Assembly (NCBI GenBank): GCA_035716025.1
Contig: DASTKH010000041.1
Span: forward strand, 238,228-302,227
Reading direction: 5' to 3'
Length of the DNA: 64,000 nucleotides
Source: JADGHE01 sp035716025
GTDB taxonomy: Bacteria > Pseudomonadota > Alphaproteobacteria > Rhizobiales > Xanthobacteraceae
This document shows positions 34,944 through 44,055 of this stretch, one piece after another (the stretch's first letter is position 1; each line of letters begins with the position of its first letter). The notes below the pieces were generated by a model that worked only from the letters and a program-made list of their open reading frames with translations, ran no database searches and was not told the DNA's origin. A program made the translations under genes and the position numbers.

Positions 34944-35945
34944 ATGCGACAAATAACCGGCCTGCGGCTTGCGCTGACGGCCCTTGTAGCGGGGCCGTTG
35001 CTGGCGGCCTCGACAGCCGTTTTGGCGCAAGGGAAATATCCGGACCACCCCATCAAGATCATTGTACCGTACGGGCCCGGCGGCGGCACCGATATCGTCG
35101 GACGTATCATCGCCGATAACATGAGACAGACGCTTGGCCAGCCGATCCTGATCGAGAACAAGCCGGGCGCGAACGGCCTCGTCGGCCTGCAGGAACTCTG
35201 GACGTCCAAGCCCGACGGCTATTCGCTCATTCTCGCCAACCAGACCGTCACGGTCATCGCGCCGCTGCTCTATCCGAAGCGCATGACGTTCAATCCGGAA
35301 ACCTCGCTCGTGCCGGTCGTGCGGGTTGCGGAAGTGCCCAACATCTTTGTGGTGAACAAGGACTTCCCGGTGAAATCCGTGGCGGAGCTCATCGAATACG
35401 CCAAGAAGAATCCCGGAAAGGTGCGCTACACCTCGACGGGGGTCGGCAGCTTCCCGCATTTCGACATCGAACTGCTCGCCAAGCGCGCCGGCGTGAAACT
35501 CATCCACGTTCCCAACGCCAAGGGCGCTGCGGCTTCGGTGCAGGATCTCGCGACCGGCGACGCGCAGGTCGGCATGATGAACGTCGCGACCGCTCTGCCG
35601 CAGATCAAGGCTGGCCATGTGCGGCCGATCGCGCTGGCGGATGTGAAGCGCCATCCCGACTATCCGGACGTGCCGACGCTCGGCGAAGTCGGCTTTCCGG
35701 GCATCGGCACCGTGCAGTGGTTCGCCTTCCTGACCCATGCTTCGGCGCCCAAGGAGGCGGTCGACGCGCTGCGCGAAGCGACGCTCAAGGCGCTTGAAGC
35801 GCCGGCCGTCCTCGATGCCTTCAAGAAGCAGGGAATCGCGCCGGCGCCGACCAAGACGGCAGACGAGGCCGCGCAGTGGGTGAAGAGCGAATATGCCCAC
35901 TGGCGCCAGATGATGAAGGACGTGCCGATCGAGATCGAACAGTAG
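34944..35945 (+). CDS. TctC/Bug-type solute-binding protein
   Basis: 333 residues with a Sec leader (LALTALVAGPLLAASTAVLA then QGKYP). The mature protein begins YPDHPIKIIVPYGPGGGTDI, the exact family opening, followed by GQPILIENKPGANGLVG and PDGYSLILAN. The Asp and Gly loops expected to hold the ligand carboxylate are present (GGGTD). No tctA or tctB genes adjoin it. It follows MmgE/PrpD, and such pairings are frequent for carboxylate catabolism. The ATG at 34944 begins the leader; GGGGGAA precedes it. The ligand is not known. Confidence 0.92.
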   Translation: MRQITGLRLALTALVAGPLLAASTAVLAQGKYPDHPIKIIVPYGPGGGTDIVGRIIADNMRQTLGQPILIENKPGANGLVGLQELWTSKPDGYSLILANQTVTVIAPLLYPKRMTFNPETSLVPVVRVAEVPNIFVVNKDFPVKSVAELIEYAKKNPGKVRYTSTGVGSFPHFDIELLAKRAGVKLIHVPNAKGAAASVQDLATGDAQVGMMNVATALPQIKAGHVRPIALADVKRHPDYPDVPTLGEVGFPGIGTVQWFAFLTHASAPKEAVDALREATLKALEAPAVLDAFKKQGIAPAPTKTADEAAQWVKSEYAHWRQMMKDVPIEIEQ

Positions 35946-36013
35946 CGCGGCCGAGGGACGGGGAGCCGGCTTCCCCGTCCCTCATTGGCCCGCGGGCACA
36001 CGACACGCTCCGC

Positions 36014-36096
36014 TCATTCCCGCACCAGCGGGAATCCAGATGTGCGAACACTGATCTTCTTCGTCTCTGGGTCCCCGCTTGCGGGGGAACGAGGGA
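36014..36096. repeat. Inverted pair of palindromic repeats
   Basis: Between convergent genes, ATTCCCGC-ACCA-GCGGGAAT (about 36016-36035, followed by CCAGA) and, in opposite orientation, GTCCCCGC-TT-GCGGGGGAAC (36071-36090, preceded by TCTGG) are two copies of one hairpin element arranged head to head. They may fold into one larger structure and could serve as a bidirectional transcription end. The rest of the 203-base gap shows nothing. Confidence 0.7.
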
Positions 36097-36148
36097 TGCC
36101 GCGTGCACGCTTCGCCGGCCGTCCGCGCGCTTGCGTCGGCGCCAAGCG

Positions 36149-37144
36149 TCAGATCACGTCCGACACGTCGAGCGTCGACGGGTGGAAGAGTTCCGCCGGA
36201 TCGACGATGCGCGGCGCAAGGCCGTCGATATGCGCGTAGCGGGTCATTGCGGCAAGCTCGTCCCGATTCTCGCGAAAACCGTAGGGCCAGATATTCGGCC
36301 CCATCAGGGCGCGCGCTTCGTCATACCAGCTCGCGACCCAGGGCAGCGCGACACGCAGCACGTTGTTTTGCGAGAGTTCGTTGAGCGAAAGCGCCTTGGC
36401 CTTGGCGAAGGCGGCGAAGAGCTTGGCCGGGAGCCAGGGATGCTCCGCGGCAATGTCCTTGCGCACGCAGAGGACGTGCATGATCGGGAAAAACTTCGTC
36501 TTCCGGTAATACTCCATCTCGGCTTCCCGATACTCGGGAAACAGCCGGTCGACCGGCGCCGACTTGTTGACGAAGCAGGAGGGCGGGCGCGGCGAGAAGA
36601 TGGCGTCGATCTCGCCCGTGGCGAGCAGACCGTTGAGCGTCTCGGTCGGACCGATGGGCTTCACGTCGATATGCGGGGGCAGGGAGAGGGCGATGCGCTC
36701 GCTCGATCCCGGCTTCTCCTGGCCTCCGGTCACCCAGGAAATCTTCGTGGTATCGACGCCATGCTGGTCACGCAGGATGCCGCGTACCCAAAGGCCTGCG
36801 GTCTGCTGATATTCGGGAACGCCGATGCGGCGGCCGGCGAGGTCCTCCGGGCGTTTTATGTCGCGATCGGTGCGTACGAACATCGCCGAATGGCGGAAGA
36901 CGCGCGAGAGAAACACCGGAACCGCGACATAGGCGGCGTCGCCCCGCGCCGTGGTGACGATGTGGCTGCTCAGCGAGAGCTCGGTGAGATCGAACGCCTT
37001 TTCGTTCAGGGCGCGGCGGAAGATTTCTTCCGGCTCGATATTGAGGGGCTGGATCTCGCAATCCTCGACCTTCACGCGTCCGTCGAGGATTGGGCGGGAG
37101 CGGTCGGTCGGAATGCAGGCGAGCGAGAGTTTGAGCTTGGCCAC
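36149..37144 (-). CDS. 4,5-Dihydroxyphthalate decarboxylase-like / periplasmic-binding-fold protein
   Basis: 331 residues from a GTG at 37144 with GGGGGA six bases upstream; an upstream in-frame start at 37222 adds low-complexity sequence. The opening KLKLSLACIPTDRSRPILDG and the segments LNIEPEEIFRRALNEKAFDL and LTELSLSSHIVTTARGD are characteristic of the family named after Pht5 of phthalate breakdown, whose fold is that of NMT1-like binding proteins. No leader is present, so it is probably cytoplasmic. The lysine and cysteine content gives no further hint of reaction. It is followed by an alcohol dehydrogenase gene on the right in the same direction, upstream of it. Confidence 0.78.
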   Translation of the reverse strand: MAKLKLSLACIPTDRSRPILDGRVKVEDCEIQPLNIEPEEIFRRALNEKAFDLTELSLSSHIVTTARGDAAYVAVPVFLSRVFRHSAMFVRTDRDIKRPEDLAGRRIGVPEYQQTAGLWVRGILRDQHGVDTTKISWVTGGQEKPGSSERIALSLPPHIDVKPIGPTETLNGLLATGEIDAIFSPRPPSCFVNKSAPVDRLFPEYREAEMEYYRKTKFFPIMHVLCVRKDIAAEHPWLPAKLFAAFAKAKALSLNELSQNNVLRVALPWVASWYDEARALMGPNIWPYGFRENRDELAAMTRYAHIDGLAPRIVDPAELFHPSTLDVSDVI

Positions 37145-37303
37145 GAGGCGTCCCCCAGAAGCTGGACTTGGAGTCGATCGACGGGTGCGGCGCACCTTGA
37201 CCCGCCTTTGCCGGACGCGCAAGCCGGCGAAGCGGCGCCCCCGCGCTTTCTTGGCGAAGGGAGCCGCACGCAGAGCGGCGCAAGCGGCGATCGGGCCGCT
37301 TGC

Positions 37304-38407
37304 CTATTGCGGCATGCGCAGCACCGGCTTGATGGTCGTGCCTTTGGCGGCATCGTCCGCCGCGCGGTTGATGTCGGCGAGGTCATACCATGTCATCAGG
37401 CGCTCGACCGGCAGCTTGCCTTCCATCATGAGATCGACAAGCTTGGGCAGAAAGCTCTTCGGCTCGCTCCAGCCCTGGATCACTCCGCGAATGCCGCGCC
37501 CCTCCTGCAGTTTCACCATCTCGAACGCCGCCTCCACACCCGGACGCGCGCTGCCGAGCAGGATGCAGGTCCCGAGCGGCATCAGCGCATCGACGGCCTG
37601 GCGGAACATCGCCGGCACCGCGGTGGTGTCGATCGCGTGGCGTACGCCGTAGCGGGTGAGCTTGCGAATTTCGCCGACGATGTCGGGCGTCGCGGTGGCG
37701 TCGATCGCATGCGTTGCGCCGAGTTCGCGGGCAAGTGCGAGCCGCTTCGGACGGATGTCGACGGCTATCAGCGGATCGCAGCCCGCGAGCTTCGCCGCCA
37801 TCAGCGCGGACAGGCCGACGCCGCCGGTACCGAAGACCGCAAGACTTTCCCCCGCCTGCGGCCGTACGGCATTGAGAACGGCACCCGCCCCGGTCTGGAT
37901 TCCGCAGGCGAACGGGCCGAGCCGGTCGAGGGGGGCGTCCGCGCGCACCTTCACGACCCACGGCTCCTGCGAGATTGCGACCGTGCCGAACGAGGACTGC
38001 TGAAAGAAGGCACTGTAGACGGGCGCGTCGCCCATGCGCATCAAGGTCGAACCGTCGGGCCGCGTGCCCCGCATCTTCAGTTCCCACTGATGCAGGCAAT
38101 GCGCCGGCACATGCGCGGCGCAGCTTGGGCAGTGGCCGCACCAGGGAAAGGACACGATAACGTGGTCGCCGGGCGAAAGCGTTCTCACCTCGGGGCCGAC
38201 GGCAAGAACGGTTCCGGCCCCTTCGTGTCCAAACACGGCCGGGAAGGGCGTCCCGTAGTAGCCGTCGCGGCCATGGAGATCGGTGTGGCACATGCCGGAG
38301 GCGACGATCCGCACCGCAACCTCGTTGCCGCGCGGCTCGTCCAGTTCCAGCCTTTCGATGGAGAAGGGGCCCGATTTCTCGCGCACCACGGCGGCTGTGA
38401 TCTGCAT
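37304..38407 (-). CDS. Zinc-dependent NAD alcohol dehydrogenase, class III/aryl-alcohol type
   Basis: 367 residues. Catalytic zinc ligands are Cys40 (SGMCHTDLH), His61 (GHEGAG) and a third Cys in PFACGIQTGAGA. The structural zinc site is Cys90, Cys93, Cys96 and Cys104 (CGHCPSC and following). The cofactor loop is FGTGGVGLSALMAAKLAG, with an Asp at the end of the next strand (IAVDIRPKRL), favouring NAD. The layout fits benzyl/aryl-alcohol or glutathione-dependent formaldehyde dehydrogenase relatives. The ATG at 38407 opens MQITAAVVREKSGPF. It is divergent from the FAH-family gene, and both may act on one aromatic or sugar-derived pathway (inference). Confidence 0.92.
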   Translation of the reverse strand: MQITAAVVREKSGPFSIERLELDEPRGNEVAVRIVASGMCHTDLHGRDGYYGTPFPAVFGHEGAGTVLAVGPEVRTLSPGDHVIVSFPWCGHCPSCAAHVPAHCLHQWELKMRGTRPDGSTLMRMGDAPVYSAFFQQSSFGTVAISQEPWVVKVRADAPLDRLGPFACGIQTGAGAVLNAVRPQAGESLAVFGTGGVGLSALMAAKLAGCDPLIAVDIRPKRLALARELGATHAIDATATPDIVGEIRKLTRYGVRHAIDTTAVPAMFRQAVDALMPLGTCILLGSARPGVEAAFEMVKLQEGRGIRGVIQGWSEPKSFLPKLVDLMMEGKLPVERLMTWYDLADINRAADDAAKGTTIKPVLRMPQ

Positions 38408-38579
38408 GCTCGTTCCGTCTGTTTTTGATCGGTCAGGGGGGAGGAGGTTAGAGCCTTTTCGCGGCCGGTTGAATTGCCGGTTGCGCCGGGCGGGGCTGCC
38501 CGCCGGGCGGTGCCGTTGCAATTCGGTACCGGGGCGGCATCATCGCCGAACGCCCTTTCCGCGCTATTGGGGATCGCCC

Positions 38580-39752
38580 ATGCCGCTCTCGCTCGACGCA
38601 AAACCAAGTCTGCCGGCCGATGCCGCCCAGGCGAGCCTCGTGGGGCGCGTCTGGCGGCCGGATGTCGACGGCCCTTCGGTTGTCGCGCTGCGCGGGGGGC
38701 GGGTCTATGACCTATCCCGCAGCTTCCCGACCATGCGCGACTTGGCCGAGACCGACGATCCGGCAGGGGCGGCGCGGACGCGCGGCGAGGACATCGGCGA
38801 CGTTGCGGAGATTCTTGCAAACAGCCTTGAATCGGCGCGCGACCCGGCGCGGCCGTGGTTCCTCGCGCCGATCGATCTGCAGGCCGTCAAGGCGGCCGGC
38901 GTCACCTTCGCGGTCTCGCTGCTCGAGCGTGTGATCGAGGAGCAGGCGCGCGGCGCGCCCGAGCGGGCGGCAGCCGTGCGTGCAGAGGTGGAAGCCGCGC
39001 TCGGCGGCGCGGTCACGGGTCTTCGGCCCGGCTCCCCGGAGGCCGCGGAGTTGAAACGGCTGCTCGAGGCAAAGGGCCTCTGGTCGCAATATCTTGAGGT
39101 CGGCATCGGGCCGGACGCGGAAATCTTCACCAAGGCGCAGCCCATGGCGGCGGTCGGCACCGGCGCATTCATCGGCATTCTTCCCGCCTCGCGCTGGAAC
39201 AACCCGGAACCCGAGATCGTGCTTATCGTCGATTCCCGCGGACGCATCGTCGGAGCAACGCTCGGCAACGACGTCAATCTGCGCGATCTCGAAGGCCGCT
39301 CCGCGCTGCTTCTCGGCAAGTCCAAGGACAACAACGCCGCTGCCGCCGTGGGCCCCTTCGTGCGGCTCTTCGACGAGGGCTTTTCGCTCGACGACGTGCG
39401 CCGCGCCGAGGTCGCGCTGACCGTCGAAGGCGCCGATGGTTTTCGTCTCGAAGGCACGAGCGCGATGGCGCAGATTTCGCGCGATCCGGCCGCGCTGGTG
39501 GCGGAGATGATCGGACCGCACCACCAATATCCGGACGGCGCCGCGCTCTATCTCGGCACGATGTTCGCGCCGATCAAGGATCGCGACGCGCCGGGGCAGG
39601 GGTTCACACACCACGTCGGCGATGTGGTGACGATCGCATCCGAAAAGCTCGGCGCGCTCATCAACGTGGTGACGACGTGCGATGCGGCGCCTCCTTGGAC
39701 GTTCGGGCTCGCCGCGCTGATGCGCAATCTCGCCAGGCGCGGGCTTATCTGA
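38580..39752 (+). CDS. Fumarylacetoacetate hydrolase (FAH) superfamily protein
   Basis: 390 residues. The C-terminal FAH fold is clear: RWNNPEPEIVLIVDSRGRIV carries a conserved Glu metal-ligand pattern, then GATLGNDVNLRDLEGRSALL and LLGKSKDNNAAAAVGPFVRL. The N-terminal 110 residues form the extra domain seen in longer family members. Some proteins of this shape dehydrate 2-keto-3-deoxy sugar acids, others cleave C-C bonds of acylpyruvates; which applies is not visible. The ATG at 38580 begins MPLSLDAKPSLPAD. Its neighbours are a divergent alcohol dehydrogenase and a convergent ABC permease gene. Confidence 0.87.
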   Translation: MPLSLDAKPSLPADAAQASLVGRVWRPDVDGPSVVALRGGRVYDLSRSFPTMRDLAETDDPAGAARTRGEDIGDVAEILANSLESARDPARPWFLAPIDLQAVKAAGVTFAVSLLERVIEEQARGAPERAAAVRAEVEAALGGAVTGLRPGSPEAAELKRLLEAKGLWSQYLEVGIGPDAEIFTKAQPMAAVGTGAFIGILPASRWNNPEPEIVLIVDSRGRIVGATLGNDVNLRDLEGRSALLLGKSKDNNAAAAVGPFVRLFDEGFSLDDVRRAEVALTVEGADGFRLEGTSAMAQISRDPAALVAEMIGPHHQYPDGAALYLGTMFAPIKDRDAPGQGFTHHVGDVVTIASEKLGALINVVTTCDAAPPWTFGLAALMRNLARRGLI

Positions 39753-39795
39753 ATGCGTGTCCGCGCGCGGTCGGCAGGCGAGGGAGGCCAAAGCT

Positions 39796-40629
39796 TTACC
39801 GCTTGGCTTCCTCGTGCCAGGTGAGAAGTTGGCGACGCACCCAGCGCATGCCGAAGATCACCACGAAGCCGGTGAACCCGATTTCCACGATCCCGGCGAA
39901 GACGCCGATCGAATCGGCGAAACGCTGGGCGCGAATCATGGCCCCGCCGAGTCCGACGCCGCCCATCAGCATTTCGGTGACGATGGTGACGATCATGGCG
40001 AGGGGCATCGCGATCTGGAATCCGGTGAGGATTTGCGGCAGCGCGGCTGGGAGGATGACGGTCCGCAGCACCTTGCGGTCCGAAGCGCCGAGGCTACGAG
40101 CGGACCAGACCAGATAGCGGTCGACGCCCTGCGTTCCCGCCACCGTATTCACGGCGATGGCGAAAAATGCCGAGAAGGCGATGAGCAGGATTTTCGAGGT
40201 GTCGTAAGCGCCGAACCACAGCATGAACACCGGCAGCCACGCAACCTTCGGCATCGGAAAGCCGATCGACAGCACCGGATCGAAGAACCAGTTGACGACA
40301 CGGACGCGGGCCATCGCAATTCCGATCGTGACCGCGAGCGTCGCCGCGATGGCGAAGCCGGCGAGCGCGCGATAGAGCGTATGCGCGGCGTTGATCCAGA
40401 ACTCGCCGGTGATCACGTCGATTGCGACGCGATGGAAGACCGTCGGCACCTGCGGCAGGAGGTAATTGCTGAAGACGCCGCTGAGCGAAAGCAGTTGCCA
40501 GAACAGGAAGAGACCGGCGATGGAGATCGCCGGGGCCGCCTTCCAGAACAGGGCGGAAGCCGAAAGCGGCGGCCGCGTGCCGGGCAGCGTGATCCGTGCC
40601 TCGGCGGCACCGCTCGTTATTCGCGCCAT
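39796..40629 (-). CDS. Taurine/nitrate/sulfonate-type ABC transporter permease, second subunit
   Basis: 277 residues with six hydrophobic segments and an EAA-type loop at SARSLGASDRKVLRTVILPA (about residue 185). The sequence GFPMPKVAWLPVFMLWFGAY is the typical SsuC/TauC stretch. The ATG at 40629 overlaps the end of the preceding permease gene by 13 bases. It is the last gene of the leftward operon binding protein - ATPase - permease - permease. Having two different permease subunits suggests a heterodimeric channel, less common than the single SsuC-type gene. Confidence 0.9.
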   Translation of the reverse strand: MARITSGAAEARITLPGTRPPLSASALFWKAAPAISIAGLFLFWQLLSLSGVFSNYLLPQVPTVFHRVAIDVITGEFWINAAHTLYRALAGFAIAATLAVTIGIAMARVRVVNWFFDPVLSIGFPMPKVAWLPVFMLWFGAYDTSKILLIAFSAFFAIAVNTVAGTQGVDRYLVWSARSLGASDRKVLRTVILPAALPQILTGFQIAMPLAMIVTIVTEMLMGGVGLGGAMIRAQRFADSIGVFAGIVEIGFTGFVVIFGMRWVRRQLLTWHEEAKR

Positions 40630-41372
40630 ATCAGCACCCGCCGCATGAACAGCTGAAAGATGCGGTCCGCGCAGAAACCCATCGCGACGACCGTCATGAT
40701 GCAGGCGAACATGCGGTCGTAATTGCCTTCGTCCCCGAACCCCGAGATCATGAAGCCGATGCCGTCGCGCGCGATGATGAATTCGGAACTCACCAGCAGC
40801 ACGAAGGAGATCGCGAGCGCGGTCCGGATGCCGGTGAGTATCTCCGGCATCGCCGCCGGCACGATGATCTGCCAGAGAAGTTGGCGGCGCGTCGCGCCGA
40901 GGCTGCGGGCCGACCACAGAATCACGTCCTCGACGCCGCGCGCCCCGTTGAATGACGAAACCACGATCGGCAACAGGCAACCGATGAAGATCGTCACGAT
41001 CTTCGACGCATCGCCGAGCCCGAACCAGAGGATCATCACCGGAATGAGCGCCGATTTCGGCATGGGATAGAACATCTGGATCAGCGGGTTGACGAAGACC
41101 CGGATCGTGGCATTCCACGCCATCAGGATCCCGGCCGTCGTGCCGAGCGCGACCGCAAGGCCGAGGCCGATCACGGCGCGCTTGAGAGAATGCGCCGCCT
41201 GCTCGAACATTCCGCCGGTGGTCGTGAGGTCCCACCAGCTCACGAGCGCATCGCTGAACCGCGGCAGCACGAGCTCGGAGATCACGCCCGTCCGCACCGC
41301 CGCTTCCCAGGCAAGCGCAAGCAGCACTAGCGGCGCGTAGCGGTAGAGGCCGTGCGTGAGATTCGCCATCAT
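40617..41372 (-). CDS. Taurine/nitrate/sulfonate-type ABC transporter permease, first subunit
   Basis: 251 residues. PMPKSALIPVMILWFGLGDA and SARSLGATRRQLLWQIIVPA (EAA-type loop) define a SsuC-type permease; six membrane segments are present. Three consecutive possible starts occur (GTG 41375, ATG 41372, ATG 41369). The ATG at 41372 shares one base with the TGA of the ATPase gene, so I use it and infer translational coupling. Its similarity to the following permease is clear but partial, and the two likely form a heterodimer. Confidence 0.9.
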   Translation of the reverse strand: MMANLTHGLYRYAPLVLLALAWEAAVRTGVISELVLPRFSDALVSWWDLTTTGGMFEQAAHSLKRAVIGLGLAVALGTTAGILMAWNATIRVFVNPLIQMFYPMPKSALIPVMILWFGLGDASKIVTIFIGCLLPIVVSSFNGARGVEDVILWSARSLGATRRQLLWQIIVPAAMPEILTGIRTALAISFVLLVSSEFIIARDGIGFMISGFGDEGNYDRMFACIMTVVAMGFCADRIFQLFMRRVLIWRE

Positions 41373-42166
41373 CACCCGGCCCTCGCCGTAACGGTTGCGA
41401 GCGCTTCGCCCTTGATACGGTTCCAGATATAGCTTGCCTTCTCGACGAATTCCGGACGGTCCATGACCGCGGGCCCAACCTCGTCGAACCGCGTATCGAC
41501 CGACTCCATGATGCGGCCGGGGCGCGCCGTCATCAACACCACGCGCTCGGCGAGGTAAACTGCCTCGCGCACGTCGTGAGTCACGAATACCACGGTTTTG
41601 CGAGTGCCTTGCCAGATCGACAGAAGCTCCTCCTGCATGATCCCGCGCGTCTGCGCGTCGAGCGCGCCGAACGGTTCATCCATCAGCAGGATGTCGGGAT
41701 CGACTGCGAGCGTGCGGGCAATCGCGGCGCGCTGCTTCATGCCCCCCGAGAGTTGGTTCGGGTAGGAGTCCTCGAACCCGGTGAGGTGCACCATGTCGAT
41801 GTATTTCTGCGCCCGTTCGCGCGCCTCGTCCTTTGGGACACCGAGGTTCTCGAGCCCGTAAAGCACGTTTCCGAGCACCGTCTTCCAGGGAAAGAGCGCA
41901 AAATGTTGGAATACGACGCCGCGGTCCGGTCCGGGCTCGGTCACCTCGCGACCTTTGACGCGGATCGCGCCGCTCTCCACCGGCATGAAGCCGCCGATGA
42001 GATAGAGCAGAGTGGATTTGCCGCAGCCGCTCGGCCCGAGCAGGGCGACGAATTCCTGCTCGGCGACCTCCAGCGAGACCTGATCGAGCGCGTGCACCGG
42101 CCGCTTTTTCGGCGGCCGATAATAATGGGTCACGTGCTCCACCTGGATGGCATTCCCGGCCGGCAT
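41372..42166 (-). CDS. Taurine/nitrate/sulfonate-type ABC transporter ATPase
   Basis: 264 residues. Walker A is GPSGCGKSTLLYLIGGF, the Q-loop GVVFQHFALFPWKTV, the signature QLSGGMKQRAAIARTLA, Walker B ILLMDEPFGALDAQTR and the H-loop VFVTHDVREAVYLAERV. It belongs to the SsuB/TauB/NrtD group. The start MPAGNAIQVEHVTHYYRPPK is 35 bases after the binding-protein stop. Together with the two permeases and the binding protein it makes a complete importer, most likely for a small anion such as a sulfonate, but members also import other compounds. Confidence 0.94.
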   Translation of the reverse strand: MPAGNAIQVEHVTHYYRPPKKRPVHALDQVSLEVAEQEFVALLGPSGCGKSTLLYLIGGFMPVESGAIRVKGREVTEPGPDRGVVFQHFALFPWKTVLGNVLYGLENLGVPKDEARERAQKYIDMVHLTGFEDSYPNQLSGGMKQRAAIARTLAVDPDILLMDEPFGALDAQTRGIMQEELLSIWQGTRKTVVFVTHDVREAVYLAERVVLMTARPGRIMESVDTRFDEVGPAVMDRPEFVEKASYIWNRIKGEALATVTARAG

Positions 42167-42201
42167 GGCGAAGGTTCCTCGTACGGGTTTGGCTGTGCCG
42201 G

Positions 42202-43233
42202 TCAGCGATTCGCCTTCTTCTCTCCGTCCACGCGCTTCTTCGCCTCCTTCACGAAGGACAGGTCGATATGGGATTCGAGGTTGGCGATCGGCTGCTTGAC
42301 GATGCCTGCTTCGACCGCCTGATCAATGCCGCGCTTGATGCCTTCGACGTCCGGCAGCGCGTCGGGGCTGCGGTAATAGTCGTTCTCCGTGAAGGCATAG
42401 TCGATGCTCTCGCGCGACTGCTTGGTGAACTGCATGATCGCCTGCAGCGCGACCTCGTGGTTCTTCGGATCGAGCACGAAACGCAGGCCGCGGATATAGT
42501 CCTCCCAGAAGTCGATCCAGACATCGCGGTGCTTGTTGAGCGACTCGGTCCGCGCAACCCACATGATCGTCTGCTGGGCGCCGACCGCGTCGCGCAGCGT
42601 GAATAGCGACTTGACTTTCGACTGATCGACGAGGCGCACGAACTGCGGCAGCAGGACGATCATGTCGACCTTCTTCTGAAACAGCATGGCGGGCATCGTC
42701 CCGAAGGCCGTTTCGATCGTGTTGAAGTCGTTGTCGCTGAGCCCATGCTTGCGCAGCATTCGCCGCATCGCCGTGTCGGAGGCCGAACCGATGGCGTTCG
42801 AAGCGACCCGCTTGCCCTTCAAATCTTCGATTTTTTCGATGCCGCTGTCCTTGAGCACCATGAAGGGCGACGTCCAGTGCGTCTTGCCGTTGTCGTGGAA
42901 CGTGTCCCCCACCACCTTGGCCTCGAGCTTCGCATTCTGAATGCCGAGAGCGAAGGCGCTGGGCGACTGCGTGCCGATGTCGATCTCGCCGGCAACCAGC
43001 GCCTGCAGTTCCGGCGTCGTGCCGCGAAAGCGGATCGGGTCGACGACGTAGCTCTTGCCGTAATGCTTCATGACGGCACGCAGCGGCGCGAAATCCTGGA
43101 ACAGAATGGGGCCGAGATGGCCCGGCAGCTGTACGTAGCCCATGCGGATCTTCACGGGTTCGGCGCTCGCGCCCGAGCCCGCGAGGGCGAACAGCCCGGC
43201 AAGGGCACACAACACGGCCTTGATGATGCGCAT
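42202..43233 (-). CDS. NMT1/SsuA-type ABC substrate-binding protein
   Basis: 343 residues with a Sec leader (MRIIKAVLCALAGLFALAGS then GASAEP). The mature part VKIRMGYVQLPGHLGPILFQ and LQALVAGEIDIGTQSPSAFA has the family pattern, followed by KGKRVASNAIGSASDTAMRR, the loop for the anionic ligand. GGAGG lies eight bases before the ATG at 43233, which is preferred over an in-frame start at 43338. It is the first gene of the operon and defines the substrate of the importer, which I cannot name. A divergent unknown gene starts 255 bases away. Confidence 0.9.
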   Translation of the reverse strand: MRIIKAVLCALAGLFALAGSGASAEPVKIRMGYVQLPGHLGPILFQDFAPLRAVMKHYGKSYVVDPIRFRGTTPELQALVAGEIDIGTQSPSAFALGIQNAKLEAKVVGDTFHDNGKTHWTSPFMVLKDSGIEKIEDLKGKRVASNAIGSASDTAMRRMLRKHGLSDNDFNTIETAFGTMPAMLFQKKVDMIVLLPQFVRLVDQSKVKSLFTLRDAVGAQQTIMWVARTESLNKHRDVWIDFWEDYIRGLRFVLDPKNHEVALQAIMQFTKQSRESIDYAFTENDYYRSPDALPDVEGIKRGIDQAVEAGIVKQPIANLESHIDLSFVKEAKKRVDGEKKANR

Positions 43234-43488
43234 CGGTGTTTCCTCCATTCGGGAGCGGGCGCCGACCGGGCCCGCGACCTGCCTGCGCGGCTTGCTTGTT
43301 GTTGGTGATTGCGGCGGCCCGTCCATCCGCCCCCGCAAGCCGATTCCTCGTGCTGCAACCTCGGCTCGTCAAGGTTCACGCTCATCGATCGGGTGGTGGC
43401 TGTCAACCCACGCTTTCTTGAATGTCCAGATGGCGGACGACGGCGCCTTCGCTTTTCGCTGCTTCGGCCGGGTGCTAGCCTTCGGGCC

Positions 43489-44055
43489 ATGAGTCAGGAT
43501 CGCAGCCGCGTCCCCGACGCGCCGGAACAGGCTTCGCCGCTGAAGCGCGCGGTGCGTGAGGCGCGGATCGAGGCGGCGGAGCGCTCCGGCGTCGTCGTCG
43601 ACCTGCACGGGGCGCAGCTTGCCCGCCTCGAAATCCTGAACGAGGCGCTCGAACCGATCTTTGCCGAAATCCCCGCGCACGTCGATCTTTTCGACCGAGG
43701 CGTCACCCCGGGCGATCCGCCGCGGCTGTGGATCGACATGACGGCGCATGTGGTCATGGGCCATGAGCCGCGGGTCTATCGCTTCGTGCAGGACACGCGG
43801 AACGGCCGCAAGGTGCTGGCCGAGTCCGCGCAAGTCGAGCCGATCGTGAAGGCCGTCACGCAATATGTCGCCCGACGCCTCGTGGAGCGGGAACGGGCGC
43901 TCGCGGTCCATGCCTTGGAAGCCGTGGGATCGACACCGAAATCCCGCCGGCGGGGCCGGTTCTGGCGGGACCTTGCGCTTTTTCTCGTCGGCATGGGGAC
44001 GGGCGCCGCCGCCCTGCTTGCCGTCGCCTGGTTCCTCGCGCCGCGCGCCTATTGA
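43489..44055 (+). CDS. Conserved-looking unknown protein with C-terminal membrane anchor
   Basis: 188 residues from ATG 43489 (MSQDRSRVPDAPEQAS). I do not recognise a named family. The body is hydrophilic with ARLEILNEALEPIFAEIPAH and VDLFDRGVTPGDPPRLWIDM, reading like a folded domain. A hydrophobic segment of about 20 residues sits near the end (LFLVGMGTGAAALLAVAWFL), so it is probably tail-anchored in the inner membrane. It ends seven bases inside the convergent phosphoesterase gene. Function unknown. Confidence 0.72.
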   Translation: MSQDRSRVPDAPEQASPLKRAVREARIEAAERSGVVVDLHGAQLARLEILNEALEPIFAEIPAHVDLFDRGVTPGDPPRLWIDMTAHVVMGHEPRVYRFVQDTRNGRKVLAESAQVEPIVKAVTQYVARRLVERERALAVHALEAVGSTPKSRRRGRFWRDLALFLVGMGTGAAALLAVAWFLAPRAY

